Positions 18,672 through 26,647 of a stretch of 53,617 nt of DNA are shown one piece after another; position 1 is the first letter of the stretch; each line of letters begins with the position of its first letter. The stretch spans positions 1 to 53,617 of the forward strand of contig JAAYXB010000046.1 of the NCBI GenBank assembly GCA_012516125.1, given 5' to 3'. The DNA comes from Bacillota bacterium (GTDB taxonomy: Bacteria > Bacillota > SHA-98 > UBA4971). The notes under the pieces are model-generated. The model searched no databases, was not told the DNA's origin, and saw only the letters and a list, made by a program, of their open reading frames with translations. A program made the translations under genes and the position numbers.

Positions 18672-19118
18672 TCAAACTACAAGGGCCCTCTCCTTCACGA
18701 GAAGGGCCCTTGTCGGACAACCTCTCACACAGGCTGGTTCGTCTTCGTCCGGGCATCGGTCACACTTGAGCGCGACCTTTTGCCCCTCGTGGATCCGAAT
18801 GCTGCCGTACGGACAGACCATCACGCACATCCAGCATCCGACGCAGCGCGTAGTGTCACAGGCAACCGTTCCCACGTCCTCATCGAGGTGCATGGCTCCG
18901 GTGATGCAAGCCCCGATGCAGGGCGCATCCTCGCAGTGGAAGCATCTGAGCGGGTAGTACTCGGAGCCTTCCCTCGTCACGCGCACCCGTTGCCGGGGTA
19001 GCGGCCTCTCCCAGACCGCCTGGTGTATGTCACGGCTTTCGGAGTGGACGAGGGCGCACGATATCTCACACTGCCGGCAGCCCACGCACCTCGCGAGCCT
19101 CACGAATACCTCCTTCAT
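18672..19118 (-). CDS. cooF: CooF-like polyferredoxin (four 4Fe-4S clusters)
   Basis: 148-residue electron carrier of the HycB/CooF/DMSO-reductase B family, expected to pass electrons from CODH to ferredoxin-linked enzymes. Four Cys clusters are visible: CVGCRQCEISC, CFHCEDAPC, CVGCWMCVMVC and CDRC...C. The ATG (MKEVFVRL) is downstream of AAGGAGGTGG; the upstream in-frame extension to 19427 is antisense-like and lies within cooC. The start is inside the last 53 nt of cooC, and the 3' end contains a terminator-like hairpin. Confidence 0.92.
   Translation of the reverse strand: MKEVFVRLARCVGCRQCEISCALVHSESRDIHQAVWERPLPRQRVRVTREGSEYYPLRCFHCEDAPCIGACITGAMHLDEDVGTVACDTTRCVGCWMCVMVCPYGSIRIHEGQKVALKCDRCPDEDEPACVRGCPTRALLVKERALVV
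18679..18713 (-). terminator. Terminator-like hairpin overlapping the 3' end of cooF
   Basis: Perfect 11-bp stem (ACAAGGGCCCT and its complement) with a 13-nt loop, followed on the minus strand by AGTTTGATTG, a weak U-tract. It lies inside the last codons of cooF and just before the Rex operator, so it could end or attenuate the cooC-cooF transcript before cooS. Confidence 0.55.
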
Positions 19119-19899
19119 GTGGTCCCACCACCTCCTTCCCCACGAGCCGTGTGCATATATTGGCAAGGAGCGACCTCGCGATGGTCCCGATGGTCCCGGA
19201 TGTGCCCCTGCCGTCCGATGTGAACATGGCAGCGTCCCACAGCTCGTCGCTGAAGGGCACGAACCCGAGGAGTTCGCCCGCACCAAAATGGGCTTCGAGC
19301 ACCGCACGCTCCTCATGATTTCGCACCTTGTTAGCGATGAACCTGACGTCGGCAACCCCAAGATCGCGCGCGAGGGTTTCGGTGACCCTGGCGGTACGGA
19401 GGCTCGCCTGGCTGGGCTCCACGACAACCAGCATCACGTCGACCCCCCGCGCCGTGCCCCTGGTGAGGTGCTCGATACCCGCGCTCATGTCGAGGACCAC
19501 GACTTCGTCGCGCTCGATGAGAAGCGCCCCCATGAGGCGTTCGAGGAAGGCGTTCTCCCGGCAGTAGCACGCCGTGCCTGCCTGCTTCACTCCGCCCATC
19601 CGCAGGAGCCGGATGTTTCCGGATTCGAGCGAGAAGGCGTCGAGGATATCGTCAACACGCGGATTGATGCGGAACAACGCGCCATCGCCCATCTTCTCGC
19701 GGACGAGATCGTCCATCTCGACCATGGGGCGAAGACGCGCGAGTTCGTCCTCCGGGAACCCCAGGGCGAACCCGAGGTTGGCATCGGGATCGGCGTCAAC
19801 GGCGAACACCGGTCTCCCTGACTCCGCGAGCCCAAGTATGATTCCTGCCGCAACAGTGGTCTTGCCAACTCCGCCCTTGCCTGACACCGCGATCTTCAT
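19066..19899 (-). CDS. cooC: Carbon monoxide dehydrogenase nickel-insertion ATPase CooC
   Basis: 277-residue P-loop ATPase that delivers Ni to the CODH C-cluster. Walker A GKGGVGKTT (8-15 region), the Asp motif AVDADPDANLG and the metal-binding pair C111/C113 (ACYCREN) are all visible. ATG (MKIAVSGKGG) is taken as the start; a TTG three codons upstream is possible and neither has a strong ribosome site. It is the first gene after the Rex-controlled promoter and overlaps cooF by 53 nt. Confidence 0.93.
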   Translation of the reverse strand: MKIAVSGKGGVGKTTVAAGIILGLAESGRPVFAVDADPDANLGFALGFPEDELARLRPMVEMDDLVREKMGDGALFRINPRVDDILDAFSLESGNIRLLRMGGVKQAGTACYCRENAFLERLMGALLIERDEVVVLDMSAGIEHLTRGTARGVDVMLVVVEPSQASLRTARVTETLARDLGVADVRFIANKVRNHEERAVLEAHFGAGELLGFVPFSDELWDAAMFTSDGRGTSGTIGTIARSLLANICTRLVGKEVVGPHEGGIREAREVRGLPAV

Positions 19900-20076
19900 C
19901 CCGCTCAAGCCGCAGGCCCGCCGCGCCGCGGACCGGAGCGCGAAGAGCCTGCGCTCTGCTACCCCCTCTCACGCCCTCGGAACGCTCCCGAGCTGTTGCT
20001 TTGATACTTCAACACGCTTGGCGAAAATCCTTCCTGATAAATGCAGGATATTATGCAATCCGCTAATCTTCACACG

Positions 20077-20106
20077 TGTATATCCAGTTTGAACTTTGTG
20101 TCACAA
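20077..20106 (-). promoter_or_regulatory. Candidate promoter of the cooC-led operon
   Basis: Minus strand: -35 TTGTGA (20106-20101), 18-nt spacer, -10 TATACA (20082-20077), or ATATAC with a 17-nt spacer. The predicted leader before cooC is about 170 nt. The -35 hexamer lies inside the Rex-like operator, the classical arrangement for repression. Confidence 0.5.
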
Positions 20107-20113
20107 TTCACAA
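20096..20113 (-). promoter_or_regulatory. Rex-like operator overlapping the cooC promoter
   Basis: On the minus strand TTGTGAATTGTGACACAA: TTGTG-N8-CACAA arms with the full TTGTGAA left half. It covers the -35 region of the candidate cooC promoter. It shares the seven-base left arm with the sites upstream of cooS and upstream of the hydrogenase operon. Confidence 0.65.
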
Positions 20114-20241
20114 GCCCCATGTACACCAGGCTTCACCCTAGTGTCGCCACGTGAAAGGGCAGGCCGTCGTCAAGTGAAGGTGCGGAAGATGGTTGGGTGG
20201 TCGGTGGGTGAGCGGGGCGAGCGAGTGGTCGAGTGGGTGGG

Positions 20242-20860
20242 TGGTCCCGAGGGGACCGGGATGTGCAGGCAAGGTCATCCCCAGGGGATCAACCCCTTAC
20301 GCAAACTGGTTACGGACGACCCACCCTCCGTGCCTCCTGACCCCGAGGGCGCCAAAGCTGCTCCCCAGGTGATCAGGCTCAGCGGAGAGCTGATCCCCGG
20401 AGGACCAGCTTCGAGCCGAACCTGGGCCCCACGTAACCAGCTTCGCAGGTGGTCACAGAGGGATGGTCCCAGCGGGACCAGAATCGGCTTCAGGATGATC
20501 ACCACGGGCCCAGCTTCGAGCATAGCCTGGGCCTATAGGTCCCACCCTCGGCGGCGGACGCGGCACGGTGGTCCCGAGAGGACCAGGATACGTGCATAGG
20601 TGGGATCCTGGGCACGAGCTTCGTGCGGGATCTGGTCCCGGGCGGTCCACCTTGAGGGGTTTTCGAGAGCGAAGCTAAGAGGAGTGGTCCTCACGGGACC
20701 AGGATCAACGCCAAGCTGGTCCCCCAGGGATGAGGCTCGCCAGCGGATCTGGTCCTTGCGAGACCACCCTCCGTCAACTCACGCAGTCTGGTTCCCAGGA
20801 GAGCAGCGGTGCAGGTGACCATGTTACCAGGGGACCATGTGACCGGGGGACCCAGGCCGT
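20242..20860 (+). repeat. Array of degenerate GGTCC/GGACC palindromes in a gene-free tract
   Basis: Between cooC and rex no plausible gene is seen for about 0.9 kb. The tract instead carries irregularly spaced short palindromes: arms GGTCCC/GGGACC at 20243-20257, TGGTCCC/GGGACCA at 20464-20480, TGGTCC/GGACCA at 20569-20585 and 20685-20701, and TGGTC/GACCA at 20750-20767. Most are followed by GGAT or GAAT. Other small hairpins occur between them (GCACGA/TCGTGC at 20612-20626), as do repeated AGCTTCG words. It may be a decayed extragenic palindromic repeat family or a structured RNA. Confidence 0.7.
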
Positions 20861-20987
20861 CATAGAGATGATCCGTACAGGAGCAGCGTCCCAGGCGACC
20901 CGGTTGAAGGCGGCCAGGTTACGGGTGGCCGGGGTTTGGGCGCGAGCGGAAGGGCGCGCGGCGGGCAGGGACGTCAGAGTCAACACA

Positions 20988-21623
20988 TCAGAGGTAATAC
21001 GCTAGATGCATGAGTTCCACGCTAAGGTCAGTGTTGTGAAGGCGCACGCCCTCAGGAACCTTCAGCTTGACCGGGGCGAAATTGAGGATGGCCTCGATGC
21101 CTGCATCTACGCAAGCATCGACGACCCTCTGAGCCGCTTGTGCCGGGACGGCCACTATGGCCATCCTGACCTGGCGCTCGCGGGTGATCTCAGGGATACG
21201 GTCCACGTGGTGGACGGGGACCTCCCCAATCTTCATGCCCACCTTCGCAGGGTCCGAGTCAAAAAGCGCCGCCAGGCGAAGATGGTAGTCTTTCTCGACC
21301 GCCCGCCGCCCGATGATGTATCTCGCGAGCGCCTGGCCGAGGCTGCCGGCGCCGACGATGGCCACGTTTATCTCCTTGTCCAGGTTGAGCACCGACCTGA
21401 GCTCGTCACGAAGGGCGGCTATCTGGTACCCGACGCCCTGCTTGCCGAAACCACCAAGGAAGTTGAGGTCTTTGCGGACCTGCGCCGGGGTCACCCCGGC
21501 CTTCTCACCCAGCTCGAACGAGGAGATGAGGCCGCCACGGACATCCTCGTCCACGGTCTCGAGGACGCGGAGGTACACGGGTAGCCGCCTGATGACAACG
21601 TCCGGAATGCGTAGCTTCCTCAA
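20988..21623 (-). CDS. rex: Redox-sensing transcriptional repressor Rex
   Basis: DNA-binding repressor released from its operators when NADH/NAD+ is high. The 211-residue product has the winged-helix N-terminal domain (SSFELGEKAGVTPAQVRKDL, then FGKQGVGY) and a Rossmann domain with GAGSLG at 91-96, ending in the swapped helix LSVELMHLAYYL. A TTG start preceded by GGGGGG is chosen because it gives the family N-terminus (IPDVVIRRLPVYLR) and a typical length; GTG at 21665 would overlap the predicted -10. Rex-like operators flank the neighbouring CODH and hydrogenase operons. Confidence 0.95.
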   Translation of the reverse strand: MRKLRIPDVVIRRLPVYLRVLETVDEDVRGGLISSFELGEKAGVTPAQVRKDLNFLGGFGKQGVGYQIAALRDELRSVLNLDKEINVAIVGAGSLGQALARYIIGRRAVEKDYHLRLAALFDSDPAKVGMKIGEVPVHHVDRIPEITRERQVRMAIVAVPAQAAQRVVDACVDAGIEAILNFAPVKLKVPEGVRLHNTDLSVELMHLAYYL

Positions 21624-21940
21624 TGTCGTACCCCCCAAGGGAAGTTGCAGCATGCTTCGCGCCACGAGTATTACACACCTGGCAGGGCGGTGAGCAACAG
21701 GCCAGTTGTATGCAGCGTATTCGACACGTTAGCCCCCGTTCCTCCCCCGTTCCTGCAACAATCGACGGTGACCGTTTGCACCCTGCGCAGCGCCGTGGCG
21801 CCCCGCGCCGAAGCAGGAGCAGGAAGGAGTGGCGACCTCCCCTCCCTTCAGTCGCAACACGGCCCGCGGCCCTGTGGACCGGACGGCACCTCGGCTGCGA
21901 GCATGGGGCGAGATTCGGGGCTACAGGCTGATCCCGGCGC
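21624..21940. other. rex upstream region with a weak promoter; otherwise featureless
   Basis: Gap between hepT and rex. On the minus strand TTGCTC (21697-21692) and TAATAC (21673-21668), 18 nt apart, make a plausible rex promoter with a short leader. A direct repeat of CCCCCGTTCCT-like sequence is near 21735-21755. No good TTGTGAA operator is visible, so auto-repression by Rex is not supported. No gene was recognised. Confidence 0.4.
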
Positions 21941-22381
21941 TTACCCTGTCTTGCCGCAGAGAATCGCTTCCTTTATATCGAGCGAGAAGTCCACAAGGTC
22001 CGTGATCCCGTTCTTCAATATGCCGAAGACGAGGGCAGGGTCCAGCCGAGTGTAGTCGTGAACGACGATGTTTCGAAATCCGGCCATTTGCCTGAGCCTT
22101 GGGACGTCCGAGCGCCTCAGGAACCCCGCTTCGTGGAGCACTGAGAACACGTCCTTGTTGTCGGCGGGTTCCCGAAGGCGTTCCTCTGCAATGATATGAT
22201 GGCCGATATCGAGACAGCATTCAAGTGCTAGCTGAAGGGTCCTTTCGACGTAGCGCCTCGTCTTCTTGCTCGTGAGGAACTCTTCCCAGGTTAGGTGCCT
22301 CTCCTTCTCCAGGTCTGAGATGTACTCATCCAGGTACTTCAGGCGGTTCCGGATCACCTCTTCTTCTACCAACGAAACCAC
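21941..22381 (-). CDS. hepT: HepT-like HEPN RNase toxin
   Basis: 146-residue DUF86/HEPN protein with the RX4HXY catalytic motif R103, H108, Y110 (RNIVVHDY). HepT toxins cleave RNA and are neutralised by the MNT-type antitoxin encoded just upstream, which modifies the HEPN motif Tyr. GTG at 22381 is the first start, but GGAGAGG is almost adjacent to it, so TTG at 22372 is possible. It overlaps mntA by 56 nt or 47 nt depending on the start. Confidence 0.88.
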   Translation of the reverse strand: MVSLVEEEVIRNRLKYLDEYISDLEKERHLTWEEFLTSKKTRRYVERTLQLALECCLDIGHHIIAEERLREPADNKDVFSVLHEAGFLRRSDVPRLRQMAGFRNIVVHDYTRLDPALVFGILKNGITDLVDFSLDIKEAILCGKTG

Positions 22382-22796
22382 CCCTCTCCACGTCCCTGCG
22401 CATTACCCGAACATACTTCTCATAGTGAGGCAACATGTCCAGGTACTGCCTGCGTGCATTCACCTCAAACTCGATACGCTGTGTGTGGTTTCTCTCAAAA
22501 ACCGGCTCCCCGGACTTCAAGACCTGGTGAATGAGGCTAAGCGGCGCGTCCCCGAGATCGATCACATCCACACGCCGCCCGAGGAGGCCTTCCAGGTCAG
22601 ACGAGATGTCGGTCCGCGCAGCGAAACGGGCAAGGGCGTCGTCGCTTCGTGCTTCGAAAAGCACTGCTACGTCCACGTCGCTCTTCGGACGGGCCCTGTC
22701 CTTGGCGAACGAGCCAAAAAGGTAGGCGGCGATCACGTCGTCACGACGGGTGAAGTATTCCCTCAGAGGTCTCACGGGAAACTCATGGTTGCCCAT
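22326..22796 (-). CDS. mntA: MntA-like minimal nucleotidyltransferase antitoxin
   Basis: 156-residue protein with the minimal nucleotidyltransferase motif GSF...SDVDVAV (G28-S29, D40, D42) of the MNT family. In MntA-HepT pairs this enzyme adds AMP to the HEPN toxin. The tail is basic and runs into hepT in another frame. The ATG is preceded by GAGG at 6 nt. The gene order antitoxin then toxin and the overlap are typical of type VII modules. Confidence 0.87.
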   Translation of the reverse strand: MGNHEFPVRPLREYFTRRDDVIAAYLFGSFAKDRARPKSDVDVAVLFEARSDDALARFAARTDISSDLEGLLGRRVDVIDLGDAPLSLIHQVLKSGEPVFERNHTQRIEFEVNARRQYLDMLPHYEKYVRVMRRDVERGGFVGRRRGDPEPPEVPG

Positions 22797-22935
22797 AGCA
22801 CACCTCGCACGCACGGGACTTGCTACTGCCGCCGCCAGGGTAAGCCAGGCAGGGGGCGCTGGTCGGCCCTGTAACGAGGGACCACCGGGCGGGCGATCCT
22901 GCCCGGCGCGCGGTCGTCGAGCCCTGCCGTTCCAT

Positions 22936-22964
22936 ACTATAGCACATGCAGGTTCCGCTCACAA
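22936..22964 (-). promoter_or_regulatory. Promoter for mntA-hepT
   Basis: Minus strand: -35 TTGTGA (22964-22959), 17-nt spacer, -10 TATAGT (22941-22936), a good sigma-A type match. The leader to the mntA ATG is about 130 nt. The TTGTGA here lacks a CACAA partner at Rex spacing. Confidence 0.6.
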
Positions 22965-23084
22965 CCTCCGGGGCGGCTCTGTCGCGTCTAGGTAGGGGCG
23001 GCGGGTCGCCTGATTCGAGGGCCAAGTGGTCAGAAACCTGCCAGCGAAAAGCCCGATCGAATCTTGGAAACAGCGCCGACACGG

Positions 23085-23117
23085 GGGAGCGGCGCAGGCA
23101 GACCCTGCGCCGCTCCC
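23085..23117 (-). terminator. 14-bp hairpin after hydA
   Basis: Perfect arms GGGAGCGGCGCAGG and complement around a 5-nt loop (CAGAC on the plus strand), about 94 nt beyond the hydA stop codon. No clear U-run follows on either strand, so termination may be factor-assisted or bidirectional. Confidence 0.55.
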
Positions 23118-23210
23118 GGTCGCTTTCCATCGCTGTCCCATCGCTGGGATCGCTTCTTCACGATTCAGGCCGTAAGACAGCCTCTATCGGCCTGCGGCCT
23201 CGCGCCCCTG

Positions 23211-24968
23211 TCAGCCTGCGGCCTCGCCGCACACGGCCTTCGCCACCGACGGGTACTTCTGCCTTGGCGTGTAGTGCGTGTGCAGAAGGTGGTGCGACAC
23301 CTCGCCCAGCGGCTCACCCAGGAACTCGGCGTATATCTGCTTTATCGCCGGGTTCTCGTGGGACTTTCTGTACGGAAGCCCCCTGTCCGCCTCGTAGAGG
23401 GCGTTCCCGCGGATCCCCCGGATCTCCATGGTCGTCGGGATAGGCTGGCCGCCGCCTCCGACGCACCCGCCCGGGCAGCACATTATCTCGATGAAGTGGT
23501 AGTTGGCCTTGCCCTCACGCAGGAGGTCGAGGATCTTCTTGGCGTTTCCGAGGCCGTGCGCCACCGCGACCCTGACGTCGAGGTCTCCGACCTTGACTTG
23601 GGCCTCCTTTATGCCTTTGAGGCCCCTGACCTCCTCGAAGTCGATCTTCGGAAGCTCGCTGCCCGTGGCTACCTCATAGACCGTCCGCAGGGCGGCCTCC
23701 ATCACGCCGCCTGTCGCGCCGAAGATCGCAGCTGCACCGGTGGAGATGCCCATGGGGTCGTCGTGCTCCTCCTCGGGCAGGTCCTCGAACCGGATGCCGG
23801 CCTCGCGCAGCATCCTGCCGAGCTCACGGCTGGTAAGCACCACATCGACGTCCTTGTAGCCGGAGTCGCACATCTCGGGCCTGTCGGCCTCATACTTCTT
23901 CGCAGTGCAGGGCATGAGCGATACCGAGAAGATGTCCTTCGGGTCGATCCCGGCCTTCCGTGCATAGTACGTCTTGACGAGCGCCCCGAACATCTGCTGA
24001 GGCGACTTGCACGTGGAGATGTGCTTGAGGAGGTCCGGGTAAAAGTGCTCCCCGAACTTGATCCACCCCGGGCTGCACGAGGTGATCATCGGAAGCACGC
24101 CGCCCTCCTTCAGCCTCTTCAGGAACTCGTTGCCCTCCTCGATAATGGTGAGGTCCGCGGTAAAGTCAGTGTCCATGACCTTGTCAAACCCCAGCCTGCG
24201 AAGGGCCGCGACGAGCTTGCCCGTGATGATCTGTCCGGGCGGAAGGCCCATCTCCTCACCGATGCTGACCCTGGTCGCAGGGGCGGTCTGGACCACCACG
24301 TGCTTGTTAGGATCGGCCAGAGCCTGCCACACGCGCTCGGTGTCATCCCGCTCGCTGATGGCACCCACGGGACACGCATGGATGCACTGCCCGCACAGGG
24401 CGCATGCCACCTCGTCGAGGCCTCTGCCGAACACCGGCGTGACCACCGTATCCGCACCGCGCCGCGACGGGAAGAGCACTCCCGCCGCCTGCACGTCGTG
24501 GCACATGGACACGCAGCGGCGGCACAGTATGCACTTGTCCGGCTCCCGAACTATCGCCGGAGTGGAGTGGTCTTCGGGGAGCCCGCGAAGCTTGTGCTCG
24601 AAGCGAATCTCCCTCATGCCGAACCTCTCGGCGAGGGCCTGGAGCTCGCAACTCCGGTTCCTCACGCACTGGAGGCAGTCCTGCGGGTGGCGAGCAAGGA
24701 GAAGCTCGAGGTTCACCTTCCTCGCCTGCCGGACGCGTGGCGTGTTGGTGTACACCACCATTCCGTCCTGCACCGGGAAGGCGCACGCAGGCTGGAGCAG
24801 CTTCTGGCCCTCGATCTCAACGACACATATGCGGCAGACGGCCTGCACCGCGAGATCGGGGTGGTGGCACAGCGTCGGGATGTCGATGCCGAGCTTCTTC
24901 GCGGCATTCAGGATGGTTGTGCCGGCATCCACCTCGACCTTCCGGCCGTCTATGGTCACCATTGCCAT
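23211..24968 (-). CDS. hydA: Electron-bifurcating [FeFe] hydrogenase catalytic subunit HydA
   Basis: Produces or oxidises H2 at the H-cluster, coupled to NADH and ferredoxin. 585 residues: [2Fe-2S] domain (C34, C45, C48, C62), the His-ligated cluster motif H94...C98, C101, C107, two 4Fe-4S clusters (C146 to C156 and C189 to C199 regions), then the H-domain with L1 TSCSPGW (296-302), L2 MPCTAKKYE (352-360) and L3 EIMCCPGGCVGGGGQP (494-509). TSCSPGW with Ser is the form seen in multimeric NAD-linked enzymes. The ATG has AAGGAG 10 nt upstream. hydC and hydB precede it in the same operon. Confidence 0.96.
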   Translation of the reverse strand: MAMVTIDGRKVEVDAGTTILNAAKKLGIDIPTLCHHPDLAVQAVCRICVVEIEGQKLLQPACAFPVQDGMVVYTNTPRVRQARKVNLELLLARHPQDCLQCVRNRSCELQALAERFGMREIRFEHKLRGLPEDHSTPAIVREPDKCILCRRCVSMCHDVQAAGVLFPSRRGADTVVTPVFGRGLDEVACALCGQCIHACPVGAISERDDTERVWQALADPNKHVVVQTAPATRVSIGEEMGLPPGQIITGKLVAALRRLGFDKVMDTDFTADLTIIEEGNEFLKRLKEGGVLPMITSCSPGWIKFGEHFYPDLLKHISTCKSPQQMFGALVKTYYARKAGIDPKDIFSVSLMPCTAKKYEADRPEMCDSGYKDVDVVLTSRELGRMLREAGIRFEDLPEEEHDDPMGISTGAAAIFGATGGVMEAALRTVYEVATGSELPKIDFEEVRGLKGIKEAQVKVGDLDVRVAVAHGLGNAKKILDLLREGKANYHFIEIMCCPGGCVGGGGQPIPTTMEIRGIRGNALYEADRGLPYRKSHENPAIKQIYAEFLGEPLGEVSHHLLHTHYTPRQKYPSVAKAVCGEAAG

Positions 24969-25012
24969 TCGCGTATCACTCCTTCCGTCTCTCCTGCCTG
25001 AGCCGGGCGGGT

Positions 25013-26623
25013 CTATATCCCGCACGTCCCGGTGGGACAGAGCCTGTCATTGATATGGGCCTCGAACTCGTCACGGAAGTACTTGAGCATGGTCTTGATG
25101 GGGACCGGCGCCGCCTGGCCGAGGCCGCAGAGCGACGACACCTGCATCACCGAGCCGAGCTCATCAAGCAGCTCGAGATCTCCGGGCTTCCCCTCGCCCC
25201 GGGCGATCTTCGCCACGATCTCGTGGAGGCGCGCTGTGCCCTCGCGGCACGGCGTGCACTTGCCGCACGACTCGTGCTCGAAGAACCTCATGAAGCACTC
25301 GGCTATGTCCACGATGCAGTGGCTAGCGTCCATGATGAGGAGCGCGCCCGAACCGAGCGCCGACCCGTGCTCAGGCAGGGTGAAGTAATCCATCGGCACG
25401 TCGAGCAGTTCCTTCGGGAGGCATCCCCCGGACGTGCCGCCGGTCTGCGCCATCTTGAACTCCCTGCCTCCGGGTATCCCGCCGCCGATCTCGTATATCA
25501 CGCGGCGGAGCGTGATCCCCATGGGCACCTCGATGAGGCCCTTGTTGTTGATGTCGCCGGTGAGCGTGAAGACCTTGGTGCCGGGGCACCTCTCCGTGCC
25601 GAACTTCCTGAACCAGTCAGGCCCGTTCAGCAGGATGGGCGGGATGTTCGCGATGGTCTCTACGTTGTTGACCACGGTGGGCTTCCCGTACAGGCCCTCG
25701 GTGCCAGGGTACGGCGGCTTTATCCTGGGCTCGCCGCGCTTACCCTCGATGGACTCGATGAGGCCGGTCTCCTCGCCGCACACGTACGCGCCCGCGCCCT
25801 TTCTTATCTCCACGTCAAAGGAGAAACCGGAGCCGAAAATGTTGGACCCGAGCAGGCCAAGGGCTTTCGCCTGCTCTATAGCTTTTCCCAACCTCTCGAT
25901 GGAGAGGACGTACTCGCCTCTCACGTAGATGAAACCTTTATCCGCTCCCACTGCATAGCCCGCTATGGCCATTCCCTCGAGGATGCTGTGGGGATCGCCC
26001 TCAAGGATCAACCGATCCTTGAAAGTGCCCGGCTCCCCCTCGTCAGCGTTGCACAGTATGTACTTCTGGTCGGCGTCGGCCTTTGCGGTGAAACTCCACT
26101 TGAGGCCGGTCGGAAAAGCCGCGCCGCCCCTGCCAACGAGCCCGGACTTCTTCACAGCCTCGATGACGTCTGCGGGCTTCATCTCTGTCAGGCACTTCGC
26201 GAGCGCCCTGTACCCGTCGCGCGCGATGTACTCCTCGATGGACTCAGGATCGATCACTCCACAGTTCCGCAGGACTATCCGTTCCTGCACCCCGAGGTAG
26301 GTCGGCTCCTCGTACTTGACGACCCCGGCCTGGGGTGCCTCACCGACGAGTCGCGTCACGACCCTCCCCTTCAAGAGGTGTTGCTCGACTATCTCAGGGA
26401 CATCGGAGACGCGGACCTTCTGATACAGCGTCCCCTCGGGATAGACCACAATCACCGGTCCGAGATCGCAGGGCCCCAGGCAGCCAGTCTCGACCACCTT
26501 CACCTCCCTGTCAAGGCCCCGCCGCTTCACCTCGGCGATGAGCGCGTCGCGGACCCCCTTGCAGCCCTCCAGCACGCATGGGGTCCCCCCGCAGACGAGG
26601 ACGTGCGAACGGTAGAACTCCAC
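25013..26623 (-). CDS. hydB: Bifurcating hydrogenase NADH-binding flavoprotein subunit HydB (lacks the C-terminal ferredoxin domain)
   Basis: NuoF-like subunit with FMN and NADH sites, where electron bifurcation takes place. Visible: N-terminal thioredoxin-like [2Fe-2S] domain (C11, C16, C48, C52), FMN/NADH motif GRGGAAFPTG, nucleotide segment CNADEGEPGTFKDR, SLBB region, and the 4Fe-4S motif ESCGKCTPC...SLCGLG. At 536 residues it ends at LCPTGTCGI, exactly where most HydB proteins continue into a 2x[4Fe-4S] domain. The GTG start has GGAGG 9 nt upstream. Confidence 0.95.
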   Translation of the reverse strand: MEFYRSHVLVCGGTPCVLEGCKGVRDALIAEVKRRGLDREVKVVETGCLGPCDLGPVIVVYPEGTLYQKVRVSDVPEIVEQHLLKGRVVTRLVGEAPQAGVVKYEEPTYLGVQERIVLRNCGVIDPESIEEYIARDGYRALAKCLTEMKPADVIEAVKKSGLVGRGGAAFPTGLKWSFTAKADADQKYILCNADEGEPGTFKDRLILEGDPHSILEGMAIAGYAVGADKGFIYVRGEYVLSIERLGKAIEQAKALGLLGSNIFGSGFSFDVEIRKGAGAYVCGEETGLIESIEGKRGEPRIKPPYPGTEGLYGKPTVVNNVETIANIPPILLNGPDWFRKFGTERCPGTKVFTLTGDINNKGLIEVPMGITLRRVIYEIGGGIPGGREFKMAQTGGTSGGCLPKELLDVPMDYFTLPEHGSALGSGALLIMDASHCIVDIAECFMRFFEHESCGKCTPCREGTARLHEIVAKIARGEGKPGDLELLDELGSVMQVSSLCGLGQAAPVPIKTMLKYFRDEFEAHINDRLCPTGTCGI

Positions 26624-26647
26624 GAGCGTAAACCTCCCTTCTGGGCG

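Larger units (their letters stand above)
22797..23210. other. Gap between the hydrogenase operon end and mntA
   Basis: No gene recognised. It contains the mntA promoter (22936-22964, minus), a small CCGGGC/GCCCGG hairpin (22885-22906) in its predicted leader, and a long inverted repeat (23085-23117) that probably ends the hydABC transcript. GCCTGCGGCCTCGC occurs twice, at about 23191 and in the last codons of hydA. Confidence 0.6.

Noticed and set aside
19119-19427. Upstream extension of cooF
   Set aside because: The added residues are encoded within cooC in another frame and do not look like ferredoxin; the ATG at 19118 has a good ribosome site.
20242-20860. CRISPR array or mobile-element end
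   Set aside because: The palindromes are degenerate, spacing is irregular (65 to 221 bases), and no cas genes, transposase or target-site duplication is seen.
22959-22964. Possible Rex site at the mntA promoter
   Set aside because: Only a TTGTGA half-site is present, with no CACAA-type arm at the required distance; it is better explained as the -35 hexamer.
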